A stretch of 64,000 bases of DNA from the NCBI GenBank assembly GCA_016290995.1, contig JAEEVR010000009.1, positions 27,100 to 91,099 of the forward strand, in the 5' to 3' direction. The translations under genes and the position numbers were made by a program. Origin of the DNA: Treponema sp. GTDB lineage: Bacteria; Spirochaetota; Spirochaetia; Treponematales; Treponemataceae. The first letter of the stretch is position 1, and every line of letters begins with the position of its first letter. Of the stretch, positions 25,292 through 34,792 are shown one piece after another. The notes below the pieces were generated by a model. That model had not been told where the DNA came from. It worked only from the letters and a program-made list of their open reading frames with translations, and did not search any database.

Positions 25292-25870
25292 CTAAAAATT
25301 AAAAGCGTTTAAAAAATCTGGAAGCTTTTCTTCCCAGTTGCAGGCGGATTTTACGCCGGGCATTGTGGCAAGAGAAGTGATTCCGTGGATAAAGGCCCAG
25401 AGCGAGATCGTGACGTCGTTCCATTTTTCTTTTGGGCAATTTTTTTGCGCCAAGACTTGTTCCGCCGCAGACTTAAAAATCGCAAAGGGCTTGTAGTTTT
25501 TTTGCGGGTCGGCTCCCTCGGTCAAGTCCAGCGCGATGTTGGACTTTCCAAAGAGAAAGGCAAAGTAGTTGGGGTGGGCCGTAAAAAACTTTAGGTAAGC
25601 CTTGCCCAGTTCCATCAAAAGGGAATCCTTGTTTTGGCACTGCGCTATCGTTCCTTCCAACTGGGCGGAAAAGTTGTCGCTCACGTAGTTTTGCATTTCC
25701 TCCAGCAGAACGTCCTTGTTCCCAAAATGGGAATATGGCGCCGCGTGCGAGACTCCGCAAAGGCCAGCGACCTTTCGCAAAGAAAAGCCGTCAAGCCCTT
25801 CCTTGGCCACCAAGTCGATGCCGGCCTCGATCAAGTCGCTCTTTAAGTTTTTGTGGTGGTAAGTGTCCAC
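25292..25870 (-). CDS. TetR-family transcriptional regulator
   Basis: 192 residues. The N-terminal helix-turn-helix is clear: DLIEAGIDLVAKEGLDGFSLRKVAGLCGVSHAAPYSHFGNKDVLL. The C-terminal ligand domain contains the TetR_C_33/WHG-type features such as WAFIHGITSLA. The start is a GTG at 25868-25870 with AGGAGG six bases upstream. It is first in an operon with EFR1 and DUF2141. Two palindromic operators overlie its own promoter, which strongly suggests autorepression relieved by an unknown ligand. Confidence 0.92.
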   Translation of the reverse strand: MDTYHHKNLKSDLIEAGIDLVAKEGLDGFSLRKVAGLCGVSHAAPYSHFGNKDVLLEEMQNYVSDNFSAQLEGTIAQCQNKDSLLMELGKAYLKFFTAHPNYFAFLFGKSNIALDLTEGADPQKNYKPFAIFKSAAEQVLAQKNCPKEKWNDVTISLWAFIHGITSLATMPGVKSACNWEEKLPDFLNAFNF

Positions 25871-25893
25871 TCCGCGCCTCCTTTTTTCTCGGG

Positions 25894-25942
25894 TAATCTT
25901 TACACTGTCTAGATTAGCGCATAATCTTTACAGTGTCAAGAT
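25894..25942 (-). promoter_or_regulatory. Promoter and twin operators of the tetR operon
   Basis: Minus strand promoter TTGACA (25934-25939), 17 bases, TAATCT (25911-25916). Palindrome O1 25894-25916 (TAATCT..ACA-C-TGT..AGATTA) covers the -10, and O2 25924-25942 (ATCTT.ACA-G-TGT.AAGAT) covers the -35. They share an ACA-n-TGT core; centres are 28 bp apart. Confidence 0.78.
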
Positions 25943-26011
25943 GTCGGCCCCGTTTTTGGGCTTGGAACCAGTCTTTTTTTCAAAAAAAATCGCGAATTTT
26001 TTTAAATTTTT

Positions 26012-26041
26012 TTGTTCGATTTTAAAAATCTGTGCTATAAT
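26012..26041 (+). promoter_or_regulatory. Leaderless-type promoter of the glycosidase gene
   Basis: TATAAT at 26036-26041 ends 9 bases before the ATG at 26051; TTGTTC at 26012-26017 is a possible -35 (18-base spacer). Confidence 0.55.
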
Positions 26042-26050
26042 GAAAAGACT

Positions 26051-27481
26051 ATGAACAAAAGAGATTTCCCCAAAATCCATTTTTACGACCAGGATTTTGT
26101 CGATATTTACAACAAAACGTGGAACTGGATCGCCGATTTCTGGATCGACCCTAAAAAGGGCGCCAAGACAAATGACGGGTGTTTTGTGTACCCCGAAGAC
26201 GGCGTGAACGTTTTAAACCACTTAGACGCGATTTTCTCTTCTTTCTTTTTGGTTTATTCAAACCGCAATTATTCCGCCAGCAAAAATTTGGACTATCTAT
26301 ATTCGCGCCAGGAACGTGACGGCGCCATTCGCTTTAAATACGACTTAAAGAACGGAAAGCCGATCTCAGAAAAGGGAAATCCTGAGGGCGTGACTCTTCC
26401 GCTTTTGGCTTGGGCCGAGTTCAACCTTTACCACAAATTGGCCAACAAGCGCCGCGTAAAGGAAGTCATTCCCAGCCTTGTAAAGTACGTCAACTGGATT
26501 GACAAAAAGTTCAAAAAGCCCAACGGCCTTTACGCCGCTCCCGCGGTTGCCAGCGGAATGTTCAACAGCCCGCGCGACAAGTGCGTTTACCCGATTGACT
26601 TTAACGCGGCCATGGCTTTGAACGCGCTTCACCTTTCTGCCCTTGGCGACATTATGAACGACAAGGAATTGAGCTTTATGTACAAAAAGGCCTACTTCTC
26701 GCTCAAGACCAGAATCAACAGCATGATGTGGGACCAAAAGACAGGCTTTTACCACGACCTTGACAAAGACGAAAAGATTCTTCCGCAAAAGACGATCGCG
26801 GGCTTTTGGCCCTTGCTTGCCGAAATCCCGAACGCGGACCGCGCCGAAACTTTGATCGCGCACCTTACTAACAAAAAGACTTTTGGAACGGATCATCCGT
26901 TCCCGTCGTTGAGCGCCGACAGCCGCGACTTTAAGGAAAGCGGAGAAGGCTACAAGGGAAGCGTATTCCCGGCGATGAACTTTATGGTCATCAAGGGCTT
27001 GGAAAAATACCAGCGATACGATTTGGCGCGCGAATGCTCAATCCGCCACCTCTACTATATTTTGGAAGCTCTCACTCCCGAAAGCAAAAAAGAAAAGGGC
27101 GACTTGTACGAAGCCTACCTTCCCTGCAAAGAAGGAAAGGCCTCGCTTAAGGGAAAGTCAAATTTCCCGCGCCCCCGCTACTTGCAAACGGTCGCGCTTT
27201 CTACAATCGCTTTGATGATAGAAAACGTAATCGGCCTTTTGATCAGCCTCCCGCGCAAAACGGTTGACTGGATCATTCCCAACTTGGAAATTATGGGAAT
27301 CGAAAATCTTTCGCTTAAACGCAACTTGATTACGATTCTTTCCAACAAGTCCAACCGCGGTTGGGAAATCCAAATGGAAAGCGAAAAGCTTTATTACTTT
27401 ACAATCAACATTCTTGAGCAAAAGAAAAAGACGCTGCCGATTCCTTCTGGCCGCTGCTCTATGTTGATTGACAAGTTATAG
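26051..27481 (+). CDS. Six-hairpin glycosidase (GH63/trehalase-like), cytoplasmic
   Basis: 476 residues without a signal peptide. Motifs point to the (alpha/alpha)6-barrel glycosidases of the GH63/GH37/MGH1 group: WIADFWIDPKKGAKTNDGCF, VYPEDGVNVLNHLDAIFSSF, QERDGAIRF, YPIDFNAAMALN and WDQKTGFYHDLD. The segment GEGYKGSVFPAMNFMVIKGL corresponds to the YWRG-type acid motif. The family hydrolyses alpha-linked sugars such as trehalose or mannosylglycerate; which one is not decidable. Start set at the ATG at 26051, where the promoter lies directly upstream. Four bases separate it from the ppx gene, suggesting coordinated storage-compound turnover. Confidence 0.75.
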   Translation: MNKRDFPKIHFYDQDFVDIYNKTWNWIADFWIDPKKGAKTNDGCFVYPEDGVNVLNHLDAIFSSFFLVYSNRNYSASKNLDYLYSRQERDGAIRFKYDLKNGKPISEKGNPEGVTLPLLAWAEFNLYHKLANKRRVKEVIPSLVKYVNWIDKKFKKPNGLYAAPAVASGMFNSPRDKCVYPIDFNAAMALNALHLSALGDIMNDKELSFMYKKAYFSLKTRINSMMWDQKTGFYHDLDKDEKILPQKTIAGFWPLLAEIPNADRAETLIAHLTNKKTFGTDHPFPSLSADSRDFKESGEGYKGSVFPAMNFMVIKGLEKYQRYDLARECSIRHLYYILEALTPESKKEKGDLYEAYLPCKEGKASLKGKSNFPRPRYLQTVALSTIALMIENVIGLLISLPRKTVDWIIPNLEIMGIENLSLKRNLITILSNKSNRGWEIQMESEKLYYFTINILEQKKKTLPIPSGRCSMLIDKL

Positions 27482-27484
27482 GAA

Positions 27485-29041
27485 ATGAGCGCAAGGCAAA
27501 AAAAACAAGTTCCGCAAGTCAGGCCGGAAGCAATCATTGAAATCGCCTCCACGGGTATCCGTCTAAGCGTCGTTGAGATTTTGCCCAGCGGCCATTGGAA
27601 CACGCTTGACCGTTCCGACATGCCTGTCAATTTGGGAATGGACATCTTTACTAGCGGTTCCGTCAAGCAAAGCACTATTGCCCAATGCATTCAAATTTTA
27701 AGCCGCTACAAGGAACAGCTTAAGTCCTGGGGAATCGTGGCCTCCGACACAAGCGTCATCGCCACCGCCGCCTTGCGCGAAAGCCGCGACAAAGATTCAA
27801 TCATCGACAGAATTTTCATCCGCACCGGTTTTGTCGTCCGCGTCATCGACGGCGTAGAAGAAAACCGTTTGATGTACCTTGCCGTGCGCGAATGTTTTAA
27901 GGACAGCAAGTTCAGTTTGGAAAGCGACGACTATATGATTTTGGAGGCCGGCGGCGGCTCTTCCGAAATGATGCTTCTAAAAAAAGGAAGCATTGTAAGC
28001 GCGCACTCATTTCGCTTGGGAACGATTCGCGTTGAAGGCCAAATCGGCCAGAGCGGAGAGAGCGACACGGCGCGGCGCTTTATCCAACAGTTCATCCTTA
28101 ACTCAAAAAATCTTTTAAACGAAGAATTCAGCTCGCTAAAGTTAAAGAGCGTCATCGCCGTTGGAAAGCAGGCGCAAATCGCCGCCCTTAACGTTGGCCA
28201 TCCCGTCTCGACCTTTTTGTGGGAGATGCCGCGCCAAAAGTTCATAGAATTTGTTGACGAAATCCAAGAGTATTCGATTGAAGAATGCCTTGCGCGCTTT
28301 AAGATCGCTTATTCCGACGCGGCGCAATTGCGCATCGGCCTTTTGATTTACAAGATGTTCGTAGAGATTACGAACGTGGCCAACGTAATCGTTCCTGAAA
28401 CAAACTTGCGCGAAGGCGCTTTGATCAACAAGCTTGCCGCTCCTAACGAAGACTTGCAGCGCGACTTTTACAAGCAAATTACCGCCGGCGCCTTGAACCT
28501 TTTGCGCAAGTACCACGGCGACGAAGGCCACGCCCAATTTGTAACGGACGTTTCGCTAAAAATATTCGATGCGCTAAAAAGCGAGATCGCGCTTGACGAG
28601 CGTTCCCGCGTGTTGCTGGAAGTGGCGGCGATGCTTCACGACATCGGCATTTTTATCCGCATGGAAAACCACCACGAGCATTCGGCCTACATCATAAGCA
28701 ATTCGGAATTTTTTGGCCTTACCCAAAACGAAATTACAATCGTCTCTCAAATCGCCAAATACCATCGCGGCCATTCAAACCCGCAGGACGACGATCATTT
28801 TCAAATGCTTCCGCGCGCCAGCCGCATGACGATTCTAAAGCTTACCGCGATCATTCGCATCGCCGACGCCATCGACCGTTCGCACACGCAAAAGTTTACC
28901 CAGCTAAAAATCACCAAGCAAAAAGATTCTTTGGTTGTTCATACAGGAAACAAGCACAACACAGTTTTGGAGCGGCAGGCTTTGGGCGAAAAGGGCGGAA
29001 TGTTCGAAAGCGTCTTTGGCTACAAGGTGATTTTGTCGTAG
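27485..29041 (+). CDS. ppx: Ppx/GppA exopolyphosphatase with HD domain
   Basis: 518 residues. N-terminal actin-like Ppx/GppA domain: AIIEIASTGIRLSVVEI, ATAALRESRDK and the phosphate loop EAGGGSSEMMLL. A C-terminal HD-like domain follows (LLEVAAMLHDIGIFI, RASRMTILKLTAIIRIADAIDRS). Such enzymes degrade polyphosphate or pppGpp. The gene is four bases after the glycosidase gene and 28 bases before ppk, so polyphosphate breakdown and synthesis are encoded together. A GGAAATG context serves as ribosome-binding site. The HD domain is of the type found in the longer Ppx/GppA proteins. Confidence 0.9.
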   Translation: MSARQKKQVPQVRPEAIIEIASTGIRLSVVEILPSGHWNTLDRSDMPVNLGMDIFTSGSVKQSTIAQCIQILSRYKEQLKSWGIVASDTSVIATAALRESRDKDSIIDRIFIRTGFVVRVIDGVEENRLMYLAVRECFKDSKFSLESDDYMILEAGGGSSEMMLLKKGSIVSAHSFRLGTIRVEGQIGQSGESDTARRFIQQFILNSKNLLNEEFSSLKLKSVIAVGKQAQIAALNVGHPVSTFLWEMPRQKFIEFVDEIQEYSIEECLARFKIAYSDAAQLRIGLLIYKMFVEITNVANVIVPETNLREGALINKLAAPNEDLQRDFYKQITAGALNLLRKYHGDEGHAQFVTDVSLKIFDALKSEIALDERSRVLLEVAAMLHDIGIFIRMENHHEHSAYIISNSEFFGLTQNEITIVSQIAKYHRGHSNPQDDDHFQMLPRASRMTILKLTAIIRIADAIDRSHTQKFTQLKITKQKDSLVVHTGNKHNTVLERQALGEKGGMFESVFGYKVILS

Positions 29042-29069
29042 CGGCATTCGCATTTATTGGAGGAACAAA

Positions 29070-31208
29070 ATGGCGGCAGCAAAAACAGCGGGCAAGGACA
29101 TTTTTTTAAACCGCGAGCTTTCTTGGATAGAATTTAACGACCGCGTTTTGCGCGAAGGCTTGCGCCGCGACATTCCTCTTTTGGAACAGTTGACTTTCCT
29201 TTCCATCGTCACAAGCAACTTTAACGAGTTTTTCCAAGTGCGCGTCGCCAGCGTAAAGCGCCTTCTTAAAAACGCTCCCGGCGGAAAAGACATCTCCGGC
29301 CGCACGCCCAAGCAGCAGTTAAAGGACATTTCTTCGCGCGCCCGCCAAGTAATGCAGGCGCAGCAAGAGACGCTTCAAAAGCAAATAATTCCCGCCTTGG
29401 CAAAAGAAGGCTTTGTCTACAAGCGGCCCAAGCAGTTTAGCGTGGCCCAAAAAGAATTTGCCCAAGAAATTTTCAAGGCGCAAATTTTGCCGCTCCTTAC
29501 GCCGCTTAGAACCGACAGCGACGAGTTTCCTAAAATCGCCAACCTCAAGTGGCACGCGGCGTTTTTGCTAAAGCCGATCGCCGGAATTAAAATCGTCAAC
29601 AAGGAATTTGCCGCAAAGCCGGGCGCTCCGATCGTGGCTGTGGTTCAGATTCCCGACGCGATCCCAAATTTGATTTGGCTTCCGGGCGGCAAGGAAGAAA
29701 GCAAAGACTTTACGACTGTGGCCGATTTGCTTTTGCAATACGGCTCGCAGGTTTTTGATGGATATGAAATTTCAAAGTCGCTTTTGTTCAACGTAGCCTT
29801 GGACGCGGACTTTGCGGTAGACGAGGACGCCAATGACATCGTTCAGGCGATGCAAGAAGTTTTGGTGGCGCGCCAATCTTCGTTTGCCGTCAGAATGGTT
29901 TGCGACAAGTCCAGCTCGGAGCTGCAAAAGTTTTTGGCGCAAAAACTGGGCCTTAAGTCCGAGGATATCTACGCCTTTGACAATTTGGTCGATCCCGCCA
30001 CATTGTGCGAAATCGGCGACGCGGAAAACACCGACCATTTGCGAAACGAAAGCTGGAAGAATTTTTCCAATGTCGCCTTGCCGGAAGACGAGCCTTATTG
30101 GGACGCGATAAAGCGCCGCGACGTAATTTTGCATGTTCCCTACGAGTCTTACAATCCGGTCGTAAAATTTTTGAACGACGCGGCGGACGATCCCGACGTT
30201 CTTTCGATCAAGATGACGCTTTACAGAACCGGCCGCGGTTCGCCGATAATCTCCGCGCTTGAAAGAGCGGCGCGCAACGGAAAGCAAGTCACGGTATTGG
30301 TCGAGCTTAAGGCGCGCTTTGACGAGGAGCGCAACATCGCTTGGGCCGAAGAGTTGGAGCGCGCCGGCGTTCTTGTAGTTTACGGCTTGGTAAACCTTAA
30401 GGTGCACGCAAAAATATTGATGGTGATTCGCCGCGAGCAGGACGCCTTTAAGCGCTACGTTCACCTTGCCACCGGAAACTACAATCCAAGAACCGCGCGC
30501 ATTTATTCTGACCTTTCGCTTTTTACCGCCAACCACGAAATCGCAAACGACGCGACAAAGTTCTTTAACATCGTTACCGGTTACTCGGCCTTGCAAAAGA
30601 TGAAGTACCTTAGCATGGCGCCTGTAGACTTAAAGAGCAAACTGCTTTCGATGATTCAGCGCGAGATCGAATTGTCCACTCCGCAAACGCCCGGCATGAT
30701 AATCGCCAAGATGAATTCGCTTGCGGACGAAGAAGTGATCGCCGCCTTGTACCGCGCCAACCGGGCGGGAGTGCGCATAATGCTGAACGTTCGCGGCATT
30801 TGCATGCTTTTGCCGGGCGTTGCCGGAATGAGCGAAAACATTCGCGTCGTTTCCATCGTTGACCGCTACTTGGAGCATTCGCGCGTATTTTATTTTCAGA
30901 ACGGAGCGTCGCCCGAAATTTATTTGGCCAGCGCCGACTGGATGCCGCGCAATCTTGACCGTCGCATAGAATTGATGTTCCCGATTTTGGACGCCGCCGC
31001 GTTCAAAGAAATAAAGCATGTCCTTGACGTTTACTTTGAATCCAACATCAACAGCTACGAACTAAAAAGCGACGGCTCTTGGGTTGCCCTAAAGCCAAAG
31101 GCGGGCGAGCCTGTAAAACGCGCCCAAGAAATTCTTTACAACGAGTACAAGGCGCGGGCGGAACGGAACAAGGCGCCAAAGACGAGGTTTACAGTTCGAC
31201 GTAAATGA
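29070..31208 (+). CDS. ppk1: Polyphosphate kinase 1
   Basis: 712 residues. Makes polyphosphate from ATP. All four domains appear: N-terminal NRELSWIEFNDRVLREGL, head domain, and the two C-terminal phospholipase-D-like domains with SIKMTLYRTGRGSPII, VHAKILMV (catalytic His), LATGNYNPRTARIYSDLS and ILASADWMPRNLDRRIEL-like segments; FQNGASPEIY also fits. GGAGG precedes the ATG. Its stop overlaps the start of the S41 lipoprotein (ATGA). Together with ppx upstream it forms a polyphosphate unit, relevant to stress and phosphate storage. Confidence 0.95.
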   Translation: MAAAKTAGKDIFLNRELSWIEFNDRVLREGLRRDIPLLEQLTFLSIVTSNFNEFFQVRVASVKRLLKNAPGGKDISGRTPKQQLKDISSRARQVMQAQQETLQKQIIPALAKEGFVYKRPKQFSVAQKEFAQEIFKAQILPLLTPLRTDSDEFPKIANLKWHAAFLLKPIAGIKIVNKEFAAKPGAPIVAVVQIPDAIPNLIWLPGGKEESKDFTTVADLLLQYGSQVFDGYEISKSLLFNVALDADFAVDEDANDIVQAMQEVLVARQSSFAVRMVCDKSSSELQKFLAQKLGLKSEDIYAFDNLVDPATLCEIGDAENTDHLRNESWKNFSNVALPEDEPYWDAIKRRDVILHVPYESYNPVVKFLNDAADDPDVLSIKMTLYRTGRGSPIISALERAARNGKQVTVLVELKARFDEERNIAWAEELERAGVLVVYGLVNLKVHAKILMVIRREQDAFKRYVHLATGNYNPRTARIYSDLSLFTANHEIANDATKFFNIVTGYSALQKMKYLSMAPVDLKSKLLSMIQREIELSTPQTPGMIIAKMNSLADEEVIAALYRANRAGVRIMLNVRGICMLLPGVAGMSENIRVVSIVDRYLEHSRVFYFQNGASPEIYLASADWMPRNLDRRIELMFPILDAAAFKEIKHVLDVYFESNINSYELKSDGSWVALKPKAGEPVKRAQEILYNEYKARAERNKAPKTRFTVRRK

Positions 31209-33085
31209 AAAAAGTTTTTGTTAAAATCCACGCCGCCTTTTTGTCACCGGCGCTTTTCTTAGCCTGCGTTCTTGCTTTTTTTTCCTGCGAGAACGTTGTC
31301 AATTCCAACAATAAGGTTGGCATTGGCGAATACCATTTCCCCGAGGCGACCGCGGTGTCGCGCAGGGTTAAGTCCAATTTGTATTTGGCGAACGGGCACA
31401 GCTATTTTCAGCTTGAGACGGTTTACCTTGAGGGCTGGGAAGACGTTCCTTTTTTGAGCTTTGAAGACGTTTGCCTTTTTATTGCCGGCGCAAACGACAG
31501 AGGCTGGCAAACTGAAATTTCAGGTTCGGTTTACAAATACAAGTACAATCCGGATAATTGCGTTGACGGCCTAGGCCATTATTGGCCTCCCGCTTGGGAT
31601 ACCGACGAGCTTTGTTTTGACGCCCAAAACCAAACGGTTTACAGCGACGACTTTTGCAGGGTCATCACCTCAACAGTTTCTCTGAACAATGGCATAGGAA
31701 TTATGCCTGTCATGTCCGTCGAGCAAGCAAGCGCGCTTTCGCCTAAAGTTGTGGGGTCCAGCCTTACAACGCAGGTAAAGGCAAAAGAAAAAACAGAGAT
31801 TAGGCTTGGCGACTACGGGCTAAAAATGTTTGTCATTGATAACATTTTGTACATTCCCTTCCAGCCGCTCGTATCAATTTTTTTGCCAATCGGCTCATGC
31901 AGTTTTAGCGGAACGGATTATTACTTTGAAGTTGCGAACGCTGGCGATGATTACGCCACTCAAAAGGCCTACGAGTTTGGCCGCAAGAACAGTTCGTCGC
32001 GCAGCCAGCTTATGGCCGAATACAATTACAGAACCTTGTGCATGACTTTTGACTTGAACTATTCTCTTAAAGACAGGCGGACTGTGGTTGAGAAGGCAAA
32101 TATCGAGCGCTTTAACGACAGCATTTTTGCCGCGGGTCTGGGCTTTGATTTGCTTAGTACTGACACGGACACTTATGATTTGGCTTTGGGAAGATTTTTG
32201 ATGAATTATATTGACGACAGCCATACAGCTTACTACGCTCCGTCCTTGTACCAGCCGCATTCCCAAGTTTATTATTATTATATTCATGTCATGCGTGACT
32301 TTGCAGGCCCGCGTGAGCAGAGAATGCGCGTCGTGGAAGATAGAATAAAGGAGTTGCGGGAAAGCGCCGGCGGAAAAGCAGGCCTTTATTATGTCAAGGA
32401 AGGCAGCTTGGAGAAAATGGCTGTTTTGGCTTTTGATGGTTTTGAGGAAAAAGATCATTCGTCTGTGCCTAATCCTCCGCCCGCGGATAAATGGGGCGAA
32501 CTTTCCGAATTGAATACATACGCTTTTTTTAAGGCGGCCTTTGTCGACATCGCGAACCATTCAAGCGTCGACAAGGTTGTATTGGACCTTTCTTGCAACG
32601 GCGGAGGCTCTGTAAAACAATGCGTCGCCGCTCTGTCTTTTCTTAAAGATTGCGATCAATTATATTTGCCTGTAAGGAACGTTTTGGACAATTCAATCAC
32701 AAAATTTTATTTTGACATTCGGGATGAAAACAACAAGAAGCTTAATGAGCTTGTAACAAAAAATTACGACTTTTACGTTTTGACAAGCGACATTTCTTTT
32801 TCTTGCGGGAACGCTTTTCCGGCGCAATGCAAATACCAGCGCTTGGCAAAAATTGTTGGCATTCAAAGCGCGGGCGGAGCGTCAGTCGTAAAAAATACGC
32901 AGAGCGCCGACGGAGCGCTTTTCCGCACGTCAAGCGCCATGGAAATGGTCGCCTTTGACGGAAGTGAATGCATTTGCGTTGACGCCGGCGTTCCTGTTGA
33001 CTTGGAAATTCCGCGCGAAAAATTTTACAGCGGAACGACCCTTTATCAAGATTTGTATGGTATAATCAAGGATAGCGGATTATGA
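31205..33085 (+). CDS. S41-like peptidase lipoprotein, probably without a catalytic lysine
   Basis: 626 residues. Signal peptide with lipobox (LAFFSC). The C-terminal half resembles tail-specific proteases: VVLDLSCNGGGS corresponds to the substrate-binding LDLRGNPGG, and TSDISFSCGNAFPAQ holds the presumed nucleophilic serine. The following GIQSAGGAS is where Ser-Lys S41 enzymes have GxxTFGKG; the lysine is absent, as in tricorn-type S41 members that use other residues. No PDZ domain is recognised between the N-terminal half (about 280 residues, unknown) and the core. It may be a periplasmic protease or a binding protein. Overlaps ppk upstream and the ade gene downstream, each by a 4-base ATGA. 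Confidence 0.75.
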   Translation: MKKVFVKIHAAFLSPALFLACVLAFFSCENVVNSNNKVGIGEYHFPEATAVSRRVKSNLYLANGHSYFQLETVYLEGWEDVPFLSFEDVCLFIAGANDRGWQTEISGSVYKYKYNPDNCVDGLGHYWPPAWDTDELCFDAQNQTVYSDDFCRVITSTVSLNNGIGIMPVMSVEQASALSPKVVGSSLTTQVKAKEKTEIRLGDYGLKMFVIDNILYIPFQPLVSIFLPIGSCSFSGTDYYFEVANAGDDYATQKAYEFGRKNSSSRSQLMAEYNYRTLCMTFDLNYSLKDRRTVVEKANIERFNDSIFAAGLGFDLLSTDTDTYDLALGRFLMNYIDDSHTAYYAPSLYQPHSQVYYYYIHVMRDFAGPREQRMRVVEDRIKELRESAGGKAGLYYVKEGSLEKMAVLAFDGFEEKDHSSVPNPPPADKWGELSELNTYAFFKAAFVDIANHSSVDKVVLDLSCNGGGSVKQCVAALSFLKDCDQLYLPVRNVLDNSITKFYFDIRDENNKKLNELVTKNYDFYVLTSDISFSCGNAFPAQCKYQRLAKIVGIQSAGGASVVKNTQSADGALFRTSSAMEMVAFDGSECICVDAGVPVDLEIPREKFYSGTTLYQDLYGIIKDSGL

Positions 33086-34707
33086 AAATATTTGAAGGAA
33101 AAATTGTTGATGTAGTAAAGCGGGAAGTTTACGGCGGAAAAGTTTTTGTCGAAGACGGCCGCATAAAAAAAATCGAGCGCTGCCAAACTTCCGAGCGAAA
33201 ATATCTTGTGCCCGGCTTTGTGAATTCCCACGTTCACATAGAAAGCAGCATGGTCACGCCCCAGTACTTTGCCTACGAATCGCTTAGGCACGGCGTCATC
33301 GCGGCGGTGGCCGACCCCCACGAAATAACGAACGTTTGCGGCGCGGCGGGCTTTGACTTTATGCTAAAGGACGCGGCCCGCTCCCCGATGAAAATTTACT
33401 TTGCCGTTCCGTCGTGCGTTCCCGCCACGAAATTTGAAACGTCAGGCGCGGTTTTGGATTCCGCCGCCGTCGCCCGCCTTTTAAAGAACAAGCGTGTGGT
33501 GAGCCTTGGCGAGATGATGAATTTTCCGGGCGTGCTTGGCGGCGACAAAGAGGTTTTGGCAAAACTCGCCGCCGCAAAAAAATTGGGAAAGCCCGTTGAC
33601 GGACACGCGCCGATGCTTAGCGGCGAGGCCTTAAAAAAATACGCGGCGGCAGGCATTTCAACCGACCACGAAAGCGCCTCTTACGAAGAAGGCTTGGAAA
33701 AAATTCAATGCGGAATGTTCGTTCAAATCCGCGAAGGCTCCGCCGCAAAAAACTTAAAGGCGCTGGCTCCGCTTTTTAAGCTGGCGCCCGAAAAGCTTAT
33801 GTTTTGCGTTGACGACTTGCATCCCAATGATTTGGAAAAAGGCCTTCTTTGGAGCTTGGTCAGAAAGCTTGTCGCCGAGGGCTACGATTCCTTTGACGTT
33901 TTGCGCGCGGCCACCTACAATCCAATCAAGCATTACAAGCTTGACGTTGGCCTTTTGCAGGAAGGCGACAGCGCCGACTTTATCGTTGTCAGCGGAATCA
34001 AAAAAATGAAAATTGAAAAGGTTGTCGTAAACGGACAAATCGTTGTGAGCGGAAGCCGTTCCTACTTTAAGCCCGCAAGCGCGAAAGGCATAAACAACTT
34101 TAACCGCAAGAGAATCACCGCCGCCGACATCGCCGTCCGTTCCGACACCGCGCAAGTAAGAACGATAAAGGCCATCGACAAGGAAGTCTTTACCGAAAGC
34201 GCCTTGATGTACGCCAGCTTGGAAGGAGGCTATTTAAAGTCCAACACAAAGACTGACGTTTTAAAGTTGGTTTGCGTAAACCGCTACAATCCAGACGCCA
34301 AGCCCGCCGTCGCTTTTGTCAACGGCTTTGGCCTTAAGGCCGGAGCGCTTGCAAGCAGCGTGGCGCACGATTCGCACAACATAATTTGCGTTGGAACCGA
34401 AGACAAGTACATAGTCAAGTGCATTAATAGGATCATTGGCAACAAGGGCGGGCTTGCGGTGGCCAACCGAGTGCGCGTCCACGACATTCAGCTGAAAGTC
34501 GCCGGCCTTATGACAAGCCGCTTGTGCAAAAAAGTCGCGCGCGACTACGAGGACCTTTGCTATTGGGCGCGCATGATGGGTTGCAAGCTCAACGCGCCTT
34601 ACATGACCCTTTCGTTTTTGGCGCTGCCTGTCATTCCAAAGTTGAAGATTACGGACTTGGGTTTGTTTGATTCGGAACGGATGGAATTTGTAAATCGCGT
34701 TCAGTAA
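33082..34707 (+). CDS. ade: Adenine deaminase
   Basis: 541 residues, amidohydrolase superfamily. Deaminates adenine to hypoxanthine for purine salvage. Key parts: VPGFVNSHVHIESSMVTP (metal-binding His-x-His), VADPHEITNV, DGHAPMLSG, and DDLHPNDL. The C-terminal portion carries the second conserved domain of the family (KINNFNRKRI-like region, GGLAVANRVRVHDIQLKVAG). The ATG overlaps the S41 stop, so it closes the long ppx-ppk-S41-ade transcription unit. The combination of nucleotidase, adenine deaminase and histidine genes fits purine scavenging. Confidence 0.95.
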   Translation: MKIFEGKIVDVVKREVYGGKVFVEDGRIKKIERCQTSERKYLVPGFVNSHVHIESSMVTPQYFAYESLRHGVIAAVADPHEITNVCGAAGFDFMLKDAARSPMKIYFAVPSCVPATKFETSGAVLDSAAVARLLKNKRVVSLGEMMNFPGVLGGDKEVLAKLAAAKKLGKPVDGHAPMLSGEALKKYAAAGISTDHESASYEEGLEKIQCGMFVQIREGSAAKNLKALAPLFKLAPEKLMFCVDDLHPNDLEKGLLWSLVRKLVAEGYDSFDVLRAATYNPIKHYKLDVGLLQEGDSADFIVVSGIKKMKIEKVVVNGQIVVSGSRSYFKPASAKGINNFNRKRITAADIAVRSDTAQVRTIKAIDKEVFTESALMYASLEGGYLKSNTKTDVLKLVCVNRYNPDAKPAVAFVNGFGLKAGALASSVAHDSHNIICVGTEDKYIVKCINRIIGNKGGLAVANRVRVHDIQLKVAGLMTSRLCKKVARDYEDLCYWARMMGCKLNAPYMTLSFLALPVIPKLKITDLGLFDSERMEFVNRVQ

Positions 34708-34738
34708 GCCGCGAACTTTTTGCAAGCCATAAAAGCGC

Positions 34739-34764
34739 AAAAAAAAGCCGCCCGATTGGGCGGC
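34739..34764 (-). terminator. Terminator of the MFS transporter gene (works possibly both ways)
   Basis: Perfect 7-bp stem GCCGCCC/GGGCGGC with a 4-base loop. On the minus strand it is followed by eight T (plus-strand A-run 34739-34746); on the plus strand only TCTTCGTTTT follows, a weaker signal for ade. Confidence 0.9.
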
Positions 34765-34792
34765 TCTTCGTTTTACAAATAAAGCTGCGATT

